Part shown: piece after piece, positions 30,927-37,893 of the stretch | Numbering within the stretch: position 1 is the first letter of the stretch | How the letters are laid out: every line of letters begins with the position of its first letter | Source of the DNA: a virus | Strand: one strand, 5' to 3' | DNA: 39,571 nucleotides | Virus record (IMG/VR): IMGVR_UViG_3300031576_000156 | Location: 1 to 39,571 of that record | The notes under the pieces: generated by a model | Seen by the model: the letters and a program-made list of their open reading frames with translations, nothing else | Database searches by the model: none | What the model was told of the DNA's origin: nothing | Made by a program: the position numbers and the translations under genes

Positions 30927-32204
30927 TTAAGTTAAAATCTCTGGGGATTTGTAAACGTCCACACCGTTGCGCCAGGCTAATGCCTGATCCACCGTCTTGC
31001 AATCTGGATGCACCCCTTCGACGTGCCACGTATCGATCGATGGATTTTTCATTTTAAGATACGGCCTATGTCTACCGTCTTTCAGATCGAGTAACAGTAA
31101 TTCGTAGGTACCTTCTTTATCGATACTTTGTGCGTTTAGATCTCGGCACAATCTTTCGGTGCCAATTTTTCTCACTATCTCCCGGCGTATTTCGGCATTT
31201 TTTTCAGTGAGGATAAGCGCAGCACTAAGCTGATCGCTCGGGGTTTCTACAATCTCTTGTGTGACTCTTACGCCGTTTAGTCCGTACACGGAAAACCCAT
31301 CCCGGTAGCGGACACAAGGGCCACTATCACAATGTATTTTCCCGGCAGCATTGACCTTTATTATTTCCGGTTTCTCACTAAGAACCGCAATATTTCGATA
31401 CGGGTATACCCAAGACGAATGCTTAGTTAGATCTGAAAGCGGGACAGCTTTTTCCGTTTGTTCAACAAGGTTACAAACCTCACGAAAAAAGTCACACCAT
31501 CCTAAATACCCTGCGTCGAATTGTCCTAAGTAACGATAGTAAGGATTAAAATTCTCTTTATACGAATCCCCCACAGAATCCCACACGGAATCCACCACGG
31601 AAGCCCTCACGGAAGCCCCCACAGAATCCCACACGGAAGCCCCCACAGAATCCCACACGGAAGCCCCCACGGAAGCCCTCACGGAATCCCCCACGGAAGC
31701 CCTCACGGAATCCCACACAGAATCCCACACGGAATCCCCCACGGAAGCCCTCACGGAATCCCACACGGAATCCCACACGGAAGCCCACACGGAAGCCCTC
31801 ACGGAATCCCACACGGAATCCCACACGGAAGCCCACACGGAAGCCCTCACGGAAGCCCCCACGGAATCCCACACGGAAGCCCCCACGGAAGCCCTCACGG
31901 AATCCCACACGGAATCCCCGACTTTAGTCACCGTCGCTTTTGTAGAAATGCTCGCTAGGATTTTCCTCATTAGCTTTTCGTTTTTTAGAATTCCTACGAG
32001 CACACATCCGGCAAGCGGTGAAGTAGTCCAGATAATTTGTTTCGGCTGATCAAGCCCTGCAATTTGATAGCAACGTCTTAGCGCAGCTTCCGCTACATCT
32101 CTATCGGCTGGTGTGGTAGACAATCCAATCTTTAACCACTTGTCAGCAAACTCAGGGAAACGCTCCGTTTGCTCTGGCGTTAGCTCCTCAATTTTTTTAC
32201 TCAT
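30927..32204 (-). CDS. DUF6745-like protein with 30-unit tetrapeptide repeat
   Basis: 425 residues from ATG 32204, chosen because it overlaps the stop of the tiny upstream gene (TGATG); an ATG six bases earlier is also possible. Residues ~1-94 are helical. Residues ~95-214 consist of 30 consecutive four-residue units of type Ser-Val-[Trp/Arg/Gly]-[Asp/Ala]. The remaining ~210 residues are a conserved-looking domain (YLGWCDFFREVCNL, YGLNGVRVTQEIVETP, TWHVEGVHPDCKTVDQALAWRNG) that I associate with DUF6745. The repeats would make a regular beta solenoid or rod. Function unknown. Confidence 0.75.
   Translation of the reverse strand: MSKKIEELTPEQTERFPEFADKWLKIGLSTTPADRDVAEAALRRCYQIAGLDQPKQIIWTTSPLAGCVLVGILKNEKLMRKILASISTKATVTKVGDSVWDSVRASVGASVWDSVGASVRASVWASVWDSVWDSVRASVWASVWDSVWDSVRASVGDSVWDSVWDSVRASVGDSVRASVGASVWDSVGASVWDSVGASVRASVVDSVWDSVGDSYKENFNPYYRYLGQFDAGYLGWCDFFREVCNLVEQTEKAVPLSDLTKHSSWVYPYRNIAVLSEKPEIIKVNAAGKIHCDSGPCVRYRDGFSVYGLNGVRVTQEIVETPSDQLSAALILTEKNAEIRREIVRKIGTERLCRDLNAQSIDKEGTYELLLLDLKDGRHRPYLKMKNPSIDTWHVEGVHPDCKTVDQALAWRNGVDVYKSPEILT
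31563..31922. repeat. 12-bp tandem repeat array, 30 units
   Basis: Thirty uninterrupted 12-base units within the DUF6745-like gene. On the coding strand each is Ser-Val plus two variable codons: TGG, AGG, GGG (once GTG) and GAT or GCT. Unit combinations counted: Trp-Asp 11, Arg-Ala 7, Gly-Ala 5, Gly-Asp 4, Trp-Ala 2, Val-Asp 1; Arg-Asp is absent. Ser is TCC except four TCT and one TCG; Val is GTG in all but one. Length changes keep the frame. Confidence 0.97.
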
Positions 32205-32257
32205 CACCATCCCCGAATTTCTTTTAATTGGCCAATGGTTAAATGATTGATGTTCAT
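32204..32257 (-). CDS. 17-residue coupled peptide
   Basis: MNINHLTIGQLKEIRGW. Its ATG overlaps the stop of the zinc-finger gene (ATGA) and its TGA overlaps the next ATG (TGATG), so ribosomes could pass through three genes without leaving. The wording LTIGQLKEI is similar to tiny phage peptides. It may exist only to relay translation. Very short, so support comes from the double overlap. Confidence 0.45.
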   Translation of the reverse strand: MNINHLTIGQLKEIRGW

Positions 32258-32445
32258 TTTGTCTCCATTTCTTGATATCGAGTCATGGCCCCGCTCCCCT
32301 CGCAATTACGGCACGTCTCATTTTCGAACGGTCCCAAATTAAAAATCCCACTTCCACCGCAATATGCACACGGCTCTGAGTGATTAATCCAAACTGTCTT
32401 GTCTCGGAGCTTGAGACGTACTTTTATTGAGTTGTTATCCTGCAC
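32254..32445 (-). CDS. Small DnaJ-type zinc-finger protein
   Basis: 63 residues with two CxxCxGxG-type knuckles, CAYCGGSG at ~27-34 and CRNCEGSG at ~45-52, the zinc-binding unit of DnaJ chaperones, here alone and without a J domain. Such stand-alone fingers are common in phage replication regions and may bind protein or nucleic acid. It overlaps the 17-residue gene. Function unknown. Confidence 0.68.
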   Translation of the reverse strand: MQDNNSIKVRLKLRDKTVWINHSEPCAYCGGSGIFNLGPFENETCRNCEGSGAMTRYQEMETK

Positions 32446-32447
32446 AT

Positions 32448-32663
32448 TCAGTTCACATCTGAGTTATTCATATCGAGAGAAATTCCTTTTGCTTTAAGAG
32501 CCTCCAGCGCTCGAAACGAGTACCCAATATCAAAAGAACGATCAATCAAAGTCGAGAATAATCCCGTGGCCCGTTCTCTTATCAGCGGATCTGCTTCCAT
32601 AGGGAGATTAAGACCTACGAACATTATTTCAATTACCTCTTTTTTATATTCTTCTTTATCCAT
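32448..32663 (-). CDS. Hypothetical helical protein of the replication region
   Basis: 71 residues from the ATG at 32663 (GGA a few bases upstream). In-frame alternatives are ATG 32669 and TTG 32699; the latter would include residues decoded from the upstream hairpin. Helical composition with KKEVIEIMFVGLNLPMEADPLIRERAT and YSFRALEALKAKGI. No recognised family. Followed after two bases by the zinc-finger gene. Confidence 0.5.
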   Translation of the reverse strand: MDKEEYKKEVIEIMFVGLNLPMEADPLIRERATGLFSTLIDRSFDIGYSFRALEALKAKGISLDMNNSDVN

Positions 32664-32692
32664 TTTCATTCCATCTTGTGAAGTGCTCCTGC

Positions 32693-32723
32693 CCGGCAAG
32701 GGTGGCGTACCAAGCCATGCCGG
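32693..32723 (-). promoter_or_regulatory. Hairpin in the leader of the 71-residue gene
   Basis: On the minus strand CCGGCA pairs with TGCCGG, with an inner TGGC/GCCA stem and a CCCT bulge. It sits in the 63-bp leader between the single-strand binding protein gene and the next start codon, immediately before an AGGAG. It has no U-run, so it is unlikely to terminate; it could shield or pace translation or be a processing site. Confidence 0.35.
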
Positions 32724-32786
32724 ACAGGTTAGCTTGTTTACCCCACATTCCGCAGCGGATTAATCACCGCGCCCCGGAGGGATAAA

Positions 32787-33260
32787 TTATTCAAGGCCAT
32801 TAAGCCCTACTGCGGCTATTGCATCTAGTTCAACAGAGTTAGGCTGCGCGCTCGGAGGAGCTACAACTACCGAGTAGCTAGTGTCCATCCCCTGACCCTT
32901 GCGGGTGATCTTTAGGAGAACTCCGGACATTTTATCCGGTCCGTACTCTTTCGCGATATCTGCAAGCGAATCATAGATAGTCTTTCCCCCTTCGTAGATT
33001 TTGGCTACATATGCGCCGTTCTCTAGGGTGACGAAGTTACATCTAAATTTGAACTTTGACTTATCCCCTGTTTTACAGACAGCACACTCAACGCCCACAC
33101 AATCCACGGATCGTTTTCCTTGAGGGGTATTCGTCCAGTGCTGGCGGAACAAATGGGGCTCGCCTCTGAAGACGCCCTTAATCGAGTCCCCGTCGTTTTT
33201 AAGTGAGATGAATGCTTTGCCACTATGGGCGTTACCATTCGTTGGGAGCGGGTAGAACAT
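32787..33260 (-). CDS. Single-stranded DNA-binding protein
   Basis: 157 residues from ATG 33260, selected because AAAGGA lies nine bases upstream; an ATG 24 bases further upstream lacks a ribosome site. Has a CVGVECAVC cysteine cluster near residue 55 (possible zinc site) followed by FKFRCNFVTLENGAYVAKIYEGG and LKITRKGQGMDTSYSVVV, the pattern of phage OB-fold/gp32-style proteins, and an acidic C-terminal end suited to recruiting partners. It overlaps the Cas4-like gene upstream and would coat DNA during replication and recombination. Confidence 0.75.
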   Translation of the reverse strand: MFYPLPTNGNAHSGKAFISLKNDGDSIKGVFRGEPHLFRQHWTNTPQGKRSVDCVGVECAVCKTGDKSKFKFRCNFVTLENGAYVAKIYEGGKTIYDSLADIAKEYGPDKMSGVLLKITRKGQGMDTSYSVVVAPPSAQPNSVELDAIAAVGLNGLE

Positions 33261-34143
33261 GTGATTTTTCCTTTGTGATGACATAGGTCGGACGATAATG
33301 ACCCCACTGGTCTACTTTCCATTCTATGTCGTAGTTACCTTGGCAAACCTTAGTGTAAGGGCAGTATCCCGCACAAGGAAAGGAGAGGAGCTTCCGCCCC
33401 TTTACCTCATAGGCTGCGTATGGGGCGGATGGTTCTGTTTCGGAGCTTGCGGTTAGAAATTCAGTGCGGACAGAACTCCACAAGGCAGCATCAAAAGGCT
33501 CAAACTTATCCCAAATGTGTCCCGTGCTCTTTCTCAAAAAGAAAAAGCGAACTTCTTTCGCCTCCAGTGTTCTGGCCTTCGTGGTGCTTAACACTGTCAT
33601 CGCCTGTTTAAGATAATCCTTGGCACCCACCTTTTGGAACTCTTTAAAGCCGTAGTCCGCAGCACTTTTGATTTCGATAAGCTCCCATTTATTATCCGCA
33701 TTGCGAAGTCCGAATCCATCGGCATGGGCTGTTATGAGAGGTAGTCCATCTTCTTCTACTTTAAGTTCCTCCTGCTCGTGGATGTCTATCTCGCGGCCCT
33801 GGACGATGAGAGAACCGAGCCGCTTTCCTAAATCGACTTTCTTATAGAGCTTCCCTTCGCCAACGAGCCCGTCCTTAATAAATGACAGGAGGACTCGCTC
33901 GGTGAGATCCCCTAGAGCGAAGTTCATTATCTTGCGCGGGTTAGTCGCCTCACCTTTAATCCCCCTCCCCTGATACCACCTGCGTTTCACGCACATGGAA
34001 GCGCTGCTCGCCCGGTTAATATGAGTCGAGTCAGCGCGGGCTAGAGTTGAGTTGATATGGTCGTAGATCTGAAGTGAGGCTGTTGGGATTGACCGGTCAG
34101 CCCTGTCGTCTGTCGACGAGTATGGATTATGTACGGAATCCAT
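33232..34143 (-). CDS. Cas4/RecB-like PD-(D/E)XK exonuclease
   Basis: 303 residues. Nuclease core: His140-Ala-Asp142, then ELIEIKS with Glu157 and Lys159, and Gln180. Four cysteines, Cys51 in MCVKRRWY and Cys257, 261, 267 in the C-terminal C-x3-C-x5-C, match the iron-sulfur cluster layout of Cas4 and AddB. It probably processes DNA ends for recombination-dependent replication with the neighbouring single-strand binding protein. First gene of the replication operon; no Shine-Dalgarno, and a -10 box 8 bases before the ATG suggests leaderless translation. Confidence 0.82.
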   Translation of the reverse strand: MDSVHNPYSSTDDRADRSIPTASLQIYDHINSTLARADSTHINRASSASMCVKRRWYQGRGIKGEATNPRKIMNFALGDLTERVLLSFIKDGLVGEGKLYKKVDLGKRLGSLIVQGREIDIHEQEELKVEEDGLPLITAHADGFGLRNADNKWELIEIKSAADYGFKEFQKVGAKDYLKQAMTVLSTTKARTLEAKEVRFFFLRKSTGHIWDKFEPFDAALWSSVRTEFLTASSETEPSAPYAAYEVKGRKLLSFPCAGYCPYTKVCQGNYDIEWKVDQWGHYRPTYVITKEKSHVLPAPNEW

Positions 34144-34180
34144 GGATAACGGTTATCGATGTAACATCTATAAAAGTCAA
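34144..34180 (-). promoter_or_regulatory. Promoter and operator of the minus-strand replication operon
   Basis: On the minus strand, TTGACT (34180-34175) is 17 bases from GATAAC (34157-34152), which ends 8 bases before the ATG. The -10 box is one half of the 13-bp palindrome GATAACGGTTATC (34145-34157), a natural repressor site that would block both RNA polymerase and the start codon. The -35 box lies in the arm of the adjoining hairpin. No encoded repressor can be assigned to it. Confidence 0.5.
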
Positions 34181-34217
34181 CGCCCCAAGAGGCGTTTTAG
34201 TTCTCTGGGGCGTTGAC
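34176..34217. promoter_or_regulatory. Strong inverted repeat 1 in the divergent replication region
   Basis: GTCAACGCCCC and GGGGCGTTGAC are perfect complements (11 bp), extended by AGAG/CTCT after a one-base bulge, with an 11-base loop. Because transcription on both sides points away, a terminator makes little sense. Each arm presents TTGAC outward on its own strand. Possible origin structure or shared regulatory element. Confidence 0.55.
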
Positions 34218-34273
34218 CCGTACATAGCTTTTCCGTCGAGAAATCTGTAGCACAATAGCTACGTGAACGCAAA

Positions 34274-34304
34274 CGGCCCTAGTTGACGATTGTCCCTAGG
34301 GCCG
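34274..34304. promoter_or_regulatory. Strong inverted repeat 2 upstream of the primase gene
   Basis: CGGCCCTAG and CTAGGGCCG form a perfect 9-bp stem around a 13-base loop. It lies within the otherwise gene-free interval 34144-34394, about 90 bases before the primase start. No U-run follows. With inverted repeat 1 it may mark a replication start or control the plus-strand leader. The rest of the interval holds a GGAGGT ribosome site at 34380-34385 and nothing else I can identify. Confidence 0.5.
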
Positions 34305-34394
34305 CCTAAAGTCGGATCTCTTAAATAACAGCCAGCCTACCGTAGCAACGCGTCAGTCTGGTCGCAAGAAAAAAATAGTGGAGGTAAATAAGCA

Positions 34395-36356
34395 ATGTCT
34401 AATCTTGATATCAAGACGTGGGCGTACGCCTACGTCGAGGCCGGCTATGGGATCATGCCTCTTGTGCCAGAGACTAAACGTGCTGCTCGTAAGGGAGAAG
34501 ATCTCGGCGGGCTACGCAATCCCGTTCGAACGATAGATGACGTAGATAAAGTCTGGAATGGAACTCTTTACGGCATCGGCCTTCCGCTCGGAAAGATTAA
34601 TAACGTCATCGCTCTCGACGTTGACTATGACGATGGCTGTAGAGCTGACTTTATCAATGGGTTTGATACCTACATCACAAAAACCGGCTCAGATAATCAC
34701 CACGTATTTTTTAGACCTGGCGACATCCAAATAAAAAACGGTCTACTGATCGAAAAGGGAGTGACACTTAAGAGTGATGGCTCTTATGTGGCGATGCCTC
34801 CCACGATCCATGATGTAACTAAGAAGCCATATCTTCCATTGAGAGAGAAGTTTCCGCTATTCAAAAGTGAGATTTTGGATCTCCCGGATTTTCACCTGCA
34901 TACTATTCGCGCGGCAGATCCAGAAACTCAGAAGATTTGGCAAAAAGTAAATAACCGCATCCTTATGCCGGTAGAGGGAGAGATCCCTCAAGGTATGCGT
35001 CGTCCTCAATTATTCCGCGAAGCTGGCTTTATGAGGGCACGGAACTGGAAGGCGGATGAAATCCTTTCTGCTCTACGTAATCTAAATGGAAGATGTAATC
35101 CTCCTCTTTCTGAGTCTGACTTAATTATGCTAGCAAACGGTGTTCTTAGATACTCCGCAGTCGAAGAGACTTACGACATTACGCTCTATGAAGCCAGACA
35201 AAATCTTATCGTTTCTGATAAGGGTCGAGCTATTCACAATGTGGACAATGTTCTACGACTTTTGGAGAATTGGTCTAAGACGAGCGGCAAGATTTGGTTC
35301 GATGAGTTTCATCAGAAAATCAGGACTAATTGGAATGATTCCACGGTCCAAGATTGGTCTGATAAAGATACAAGCAATTTAACTTGTATTCTTCAGCGTT
35401 ATACAGAGCTAATCAAAGTCCCAGACAACCTAGTCGCCTTCGCGGTAAACGAGCTCGCGCTACGCAATAAGAAAAACGAACCAAAGGAATGGCTCGACTG
35501 GGTTAGCTGGGATGGACAAGAGCGAATGAGCGCTTTTTTTAATTACTACTGCGGCGCTGAAGATTCGGAATACTCTAAAGCGATAGCGCACAACTTCTGG
35601 CTAAGTCTTGTAGCTCGGGTCTACTCGCCCGGATGTAAGCTCGATAACATGGTCATCCTCGAAGGGACTCAAGGAATAGGAAAATCCAGGATGCTAAGTA
35701 TCGTAGGAGGGGAGTGGTATGGGGAATCGTATGAATCTATCCAGTCTAAGGATTTTCCTCTCTCTCTTCAGGGGAAAATGGTTATCGAGATCTCTGAGCT
35801 CGACGCGTTTAGTAAGGTCGAAGCCAACACTATTAAGAAAATTCTCTCAATGGGCGTAGACCGCTTCCGCCCTCCCTACGGCAGGATGACTCAGAGTTTC
35901 CCTCGGAGCTGTGTATTCGTTGGCACTACGAACGATGACAACTACCTCAAAGATCCCACCGGTAACCGCCGCTTCTGGCCTATACGGGTTGATGAGTTCA
36001 AACTTGATGAGATAGCCCGCGATCGCGAGCAGCTCTTCGCTGAGGCCGTCCACCGCTATAAAAGCGGCGAGTCGTGGCATGAGGTACCTTGGGACGCTGC
36101 CAAGCTCGAGCAGGACGCTCGGGTTGAATCTGATTTGTGGGAGGAAATGGTCCAGGAATACATAATAGGGAAAGATGAGGTGAAAAGTACCGATGTCTTA
36201 CGTGACGCAATACAACTTAGCTCAGATAGATGGACAGCTCGTGAATACCGGAGGTTAGGGCGGATATTCCGACAACTCGGATGGAGCCGCCGGACGGTGA
36301 GAAAGGGAGAAAGGACAATGAAGCTTTGGGTTCGTCGTTACTCGAAGTTTCGGTAA
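34395..36356 (+). CDS. Primase-polymerase fused to VirE/VapE-type helicase
   Basis: 653 residues with GGAGGT ribosome site. N-terminal ~170 residues are a bifunctional primase-polymerase domain: YGIMPLVPETK, catalytic Asp75-x-Asp77 in ALDVDYDDG, His102/103 in NHHVFFRPG and LKSDGSYVAMPP. Then a linker helix region, and from ~365 an ATPase of the VirE type: GTQGIGKS at 424-431 (Walker A), VIEISELD at 463-470 (Walker B), TTNDDNYL at 511-518 and PTGNRRFWPI. The protein can in principle both prime and unwind at the phage origin, making it the central replication enzyme. Confidence 0.9.
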   Translation: MSNLDIKTWAYAYVEAGYGIMPLVPETKRAARKGEDLGGLRNPVRTIDDVDKVWNGTLYGIGLPLGKINNVIALDVDYDDGCRADFINGFDTYITKTGSDNHHVFFRPGDIQIKNGLLIEKGVTLKSDGSYVAMPPTIHDVTKKPYLPLREKFPLFKSEILDLPDFHLHTIRAADPETQKIWQKVNNRILMPVEGEIPQGMRRPQLFREAGFMRARNWKADEILSALRNLNGRCNPPLSESDLIMLANGVLRYSAVEETYDITLYEARQNLIVSDKGRAIHNVDNVLRLLENWSKTSGKIWFDEFHQKIRTNWNDSTVQDWSDKDTSNLTCILQRYTELIKVPDNLVAFAVNELALRNKKNEPKEWLDWVSWDGQERMSAFFNYYCGAEDSEYSKAIAHNFWLSLVARVYSPGCKLDNMVILEGTQGIGKSRMLSIVGGEWYGESYESIQSKDFPLSLQGKMVIEISELDAFSKVEANTIKKILSMGVDRFRPPYGRMTQSFPRSCVFVGTTNDDNYLKDPTGNRRFWPIRVDEFKLDEIARDREQLFAEAVHRYKSGESWHEVPWDAAKLEQDARVESDLWEEMVQEYIIGKDEVKSTDVLRDAIQLSSDRWTAREYRRLGRIFRQLGWSRRTVRKGERTMKLWVRRYSKFR

Positions 36357-36492
36357 CACCCTACTCTCTATACTTATATAATAAAGATTTTTTCTTAAAA
36401 GTTAAAATTGGCGAAAAATCGGTAACATTGGATACATTAATGGAATGATTGAAAAATTGATCAGTAACCGATCTGGTTACATCGAAGTAACA
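36352..36492. promoter_or_regulatory. AT-rich gap with clustered GTAAC motifs
   Basis: The 165-bp gap after the primase gene is AT-rich. GTAAC occurs at 36353, 36422, 36464 (forward) and 36487, and on the reverse strand within GGTTAC at 36475-36480. The 36464-36480 pair forms a palindrome GTAACC-GATCT-GGTTAC. The cluster may be binding sites for an initiator or repressor controlling the next gene, whose GGAG ribosome site follows. A TATAAT occurs at 36377-36382 without a clear -35. Confidence 0.4.
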
Positions 36493-36521
36493 ATTCGGGA
36501 ACAAAGGAGATTGTAGCATAG

Positions 36522-36803
36522 ATGAGACAGCTTTGGACCCCAGATGAGTGGCTACTGCGTCGCATAGCCGTCCGGCCAACCCGAGCTAACACACTACTCT
36601 GGCGCTGGGACATCCGATCTATCTACGCGCGTTACAAAAAGGAGGTGGAGTGGGACGTCGCTCTGCGTGAGTTCATCTGTGCGTTAGAGCGCGCGGGGCT
36701 CGAGACGTGGGAGCATAACGGCGAGGAGGCGTGCCTTATGTCCGAGGGCTGGGCGCTTGAGGACGATGTGACGCCTAAGATGCTTTTAGATTGGCCCGAA
36801 TAG
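36522..36803 (+). CDS. Hypothetical protein downstream of primase
   Basis: 93 residues with AAAGGAG ribosome site. Trp/Arg-rich (LWTPDEWLLRRIAVRP; TLLWRWDIRSIYARYKKEVEWD) with an acidic end. The mixture of basic helix and tryptophans would fit nucleic-acid contact in replication, but I recognise no family. Its last 29 bases are overlapped antisense by the HNH gene. Confidence 0.6.
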   Translation: MRQLWTPDEWLLRRIAVRPTRANTLLWRWDIRSIYARYKKEVEWDVALREFICALERAGLETWEHNGEEACLMSEGWALEDDVTPKMLLDWPE

Positions 36804-37203
36804 GAGTAGGCACCGAGTTATTTGCTGTTGGTTTTTGGTTATTGGCATGAGTGGTAGTAATGATTTTATAAATCGATCCTGAGTGATTTAAACGGTTTTT
36901 CTTTGCGCAGTCAGACATGTTTTGTTTTTGAGTTCCAACCCTAAGATGGATGGGATTAATACAAGCGGGCGTGTCACAGATATGTAAAACGAAGAGACAG
37001 GAATCGAAGGCACTGTAATAAAGAACATAAGAAAGTCTTGAAAGTTTCCACCTTTTTCCTCGGATAGAAATTGAGGGGTATTTTTTAACATCGGCGTTGA
37101 ATGGGTATATCCAACAACCAGTTTCTAATTTTTTCGAATTAGTTTCGAGAGACTCTTTTAGAGAATCGATTTCTGTGGGGGATAAGTTAATGTCATCAAC
37201 CAT
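36775..37203 (-). CDS. HNH homing endonuclease (probably mobile)
   Basis: 142 residues on the opposite strand to its neighbours. GCWIYPF near 29-35, YPSISIRGKRWKLSRLSYVLYY, then the HNH core LHICDTPACINPIHLRVGTQKQNMSDC, a characteristic free-standing phage HNH homing enzyme. It would cut DNA of uninvaded relatives so that its own gene is copied in. Local base composition is clearly more AT-rich than the flanking genes, indicating separate origin. It lies between two plus-strand genes whose normal junction it appears to interrupt. Start lacks a good ribosome site. Confidence 0.82.
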   Translation of the reverse strand: MVDDINLSPTEIDSLKESLETNSKKLETGCWIYPFNADVKKYPSISIRGKRWKLSRLSYVLYYSAFDSCLFVLHICDTPACINPIHLRVGTQKQNMSDCAKKNRLNHSGSIYKIITTTHANNQKPTANNSVPTPIRANLKAS

Positions 37204-37271
37204 GCTATGGTTTTACATTTATTGAGAGGATTAGCATCAATTTTCTCCCTACAACCGAAGCCGAGCTCCTC

Positions 37272-37625
37272 GTGCAGTGTAAGGCCGTCCTCGACCCATT
37301 ACGACAAGTGGGCGTACTCACCTACCGCCGTCTCCATACGACGGGCGTCCCCCTAAGGCTCGGCCAGAGCTGGTCGATGCGCCGCAACGTGGAGATGGAG
37401 GGGATGAGTGACCTCCAGATCTTCCTACCTAACGGGCGTATGATCCATATCGAGCTTAAGGGCCCCAAAGGCTGCCCGAGCCCTGAGCAGGGGGCTTGGG
37501 GTAGGGAGCTCGCGCACTACGGGCATAGGTGGGTTGTGGTGAGGACGGTGGAGGAGCTCTATGCTGAGCTAAGGGCGCATGGGGTAGATCATTGGAGCAT
37601 GCCTAAATCAACACTTATAAAATGA
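37272..37625 (+). CDS. VRR-NUC-type nuclease (start uncertain)
   Basis: 117 residues from GTG 37272. Nuclease landmarks: YRRLHTTGVP, GMSDLQIF (Asp), HIELKGPKG (Glu-x-Lys) and PEQGAWGRELAHYG (Gln), the PD-(D/E)XK pattern of VRR-NUC proteins used in phage recombination or junction cutting. The frame stays open upstream and would add LPTTEAELLV, which resembles a natural start of this family, but no ATG, GTG or TTG exists there; GAGAGG lies six bases before an ATC at 37236. The true start may be non-standard or was lost when the HNH gene inserted. Confidence 0.75.
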   Translation: MQCKAVLDPLRQVGVLTYRRLHTTGVPLRLGQSWSMRRNVEMEGMSDLQIFLPNGRMIHIELKGPKGCPSPEQGAWGRELAHYGHRWVVVRTVEELYAELRAHGVDHWSMPKSTLIK

Positions 37626-37664
37626 ATTTTTTCAGCATTTATTTAGTGGCGCACTGCATATCAG

Positions 37665-37689
37665 TAAGCGCTTCATTGACTAGCGCTTA
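37665..37689. other. Inverted repeat between convergent genes
   Basis: TAAGCGCT and AGCGCTTA form a perfect 8-bp stem with a nine-base loop, between the end of the VRR-NUC gene and the stop codon of the lipoprotein gene read the other way, which it overlaps. Position suits a bidirectional terminator, but neither side carries a proper U-run, so Rho-independent termination is doubtful. Confidence 0.4.
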
Positions 37690-37871
37690 AAACAGTTCCC
37701 CCCTACAGCCTTATCCTCCTCATCGCGGATGATGACGCACGTATAGTCGAGGGACGGGCCAGGGACGAGCTCCGCTCGAGCTCCAGAGCCCGCGCGTGCG
37801 TTGGCGCAGCTCCCTAGCACAAGGATAGCTAGAATGGATAGGGGGGCAATTATGGAGGATAAGACACCCAT
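37680..37871 (-). CDS. Small lipoprotein
   Basis: 63 residues from ATG 37871 after GGGGGG; an upstream in-frame start overlapping the next gene gives a poor N-terminus. Residues 1-21 are a lipoprotein signal with lipobox LGSC (Cys22), so it would be anchored in an outer or inner membrane. The mature part has two Cys, in YTCVIIRDEEDKAVGGNC. Possibly an outer spanin-like or receptor-modifying factor; no proof. Its 3' end holds the inverted repeat. Confidence 0.6.
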   Translation of the reverse strand: MGVLSSIIAPLSILAILVLGSCANARAGSGARAELVPGPSLDYTCVIIRDEEDKAVGGNCFKR

Positions 37872-37893
37872 TCTTGCCCCCCTTTTGTGATGA

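Noticed and set aside
31558-31908. 116-codon Gly-Phe-Arg repeat frame inside the 12-bp array
   Set aside because: Any frame through a stop-free 12-bp repeat stays open; its start and end fall inside or at the array edges and no flanking domain belongs to it.
31563-31922. Possible CRISPR array
   Set aside because: Units are 12 bp, contiguous, without spacers, and coding.
34176-34217. Strong hairpin as a transcription terminator
   Set aside because: Transcription diverges from this region and no U-run follows on either strand.
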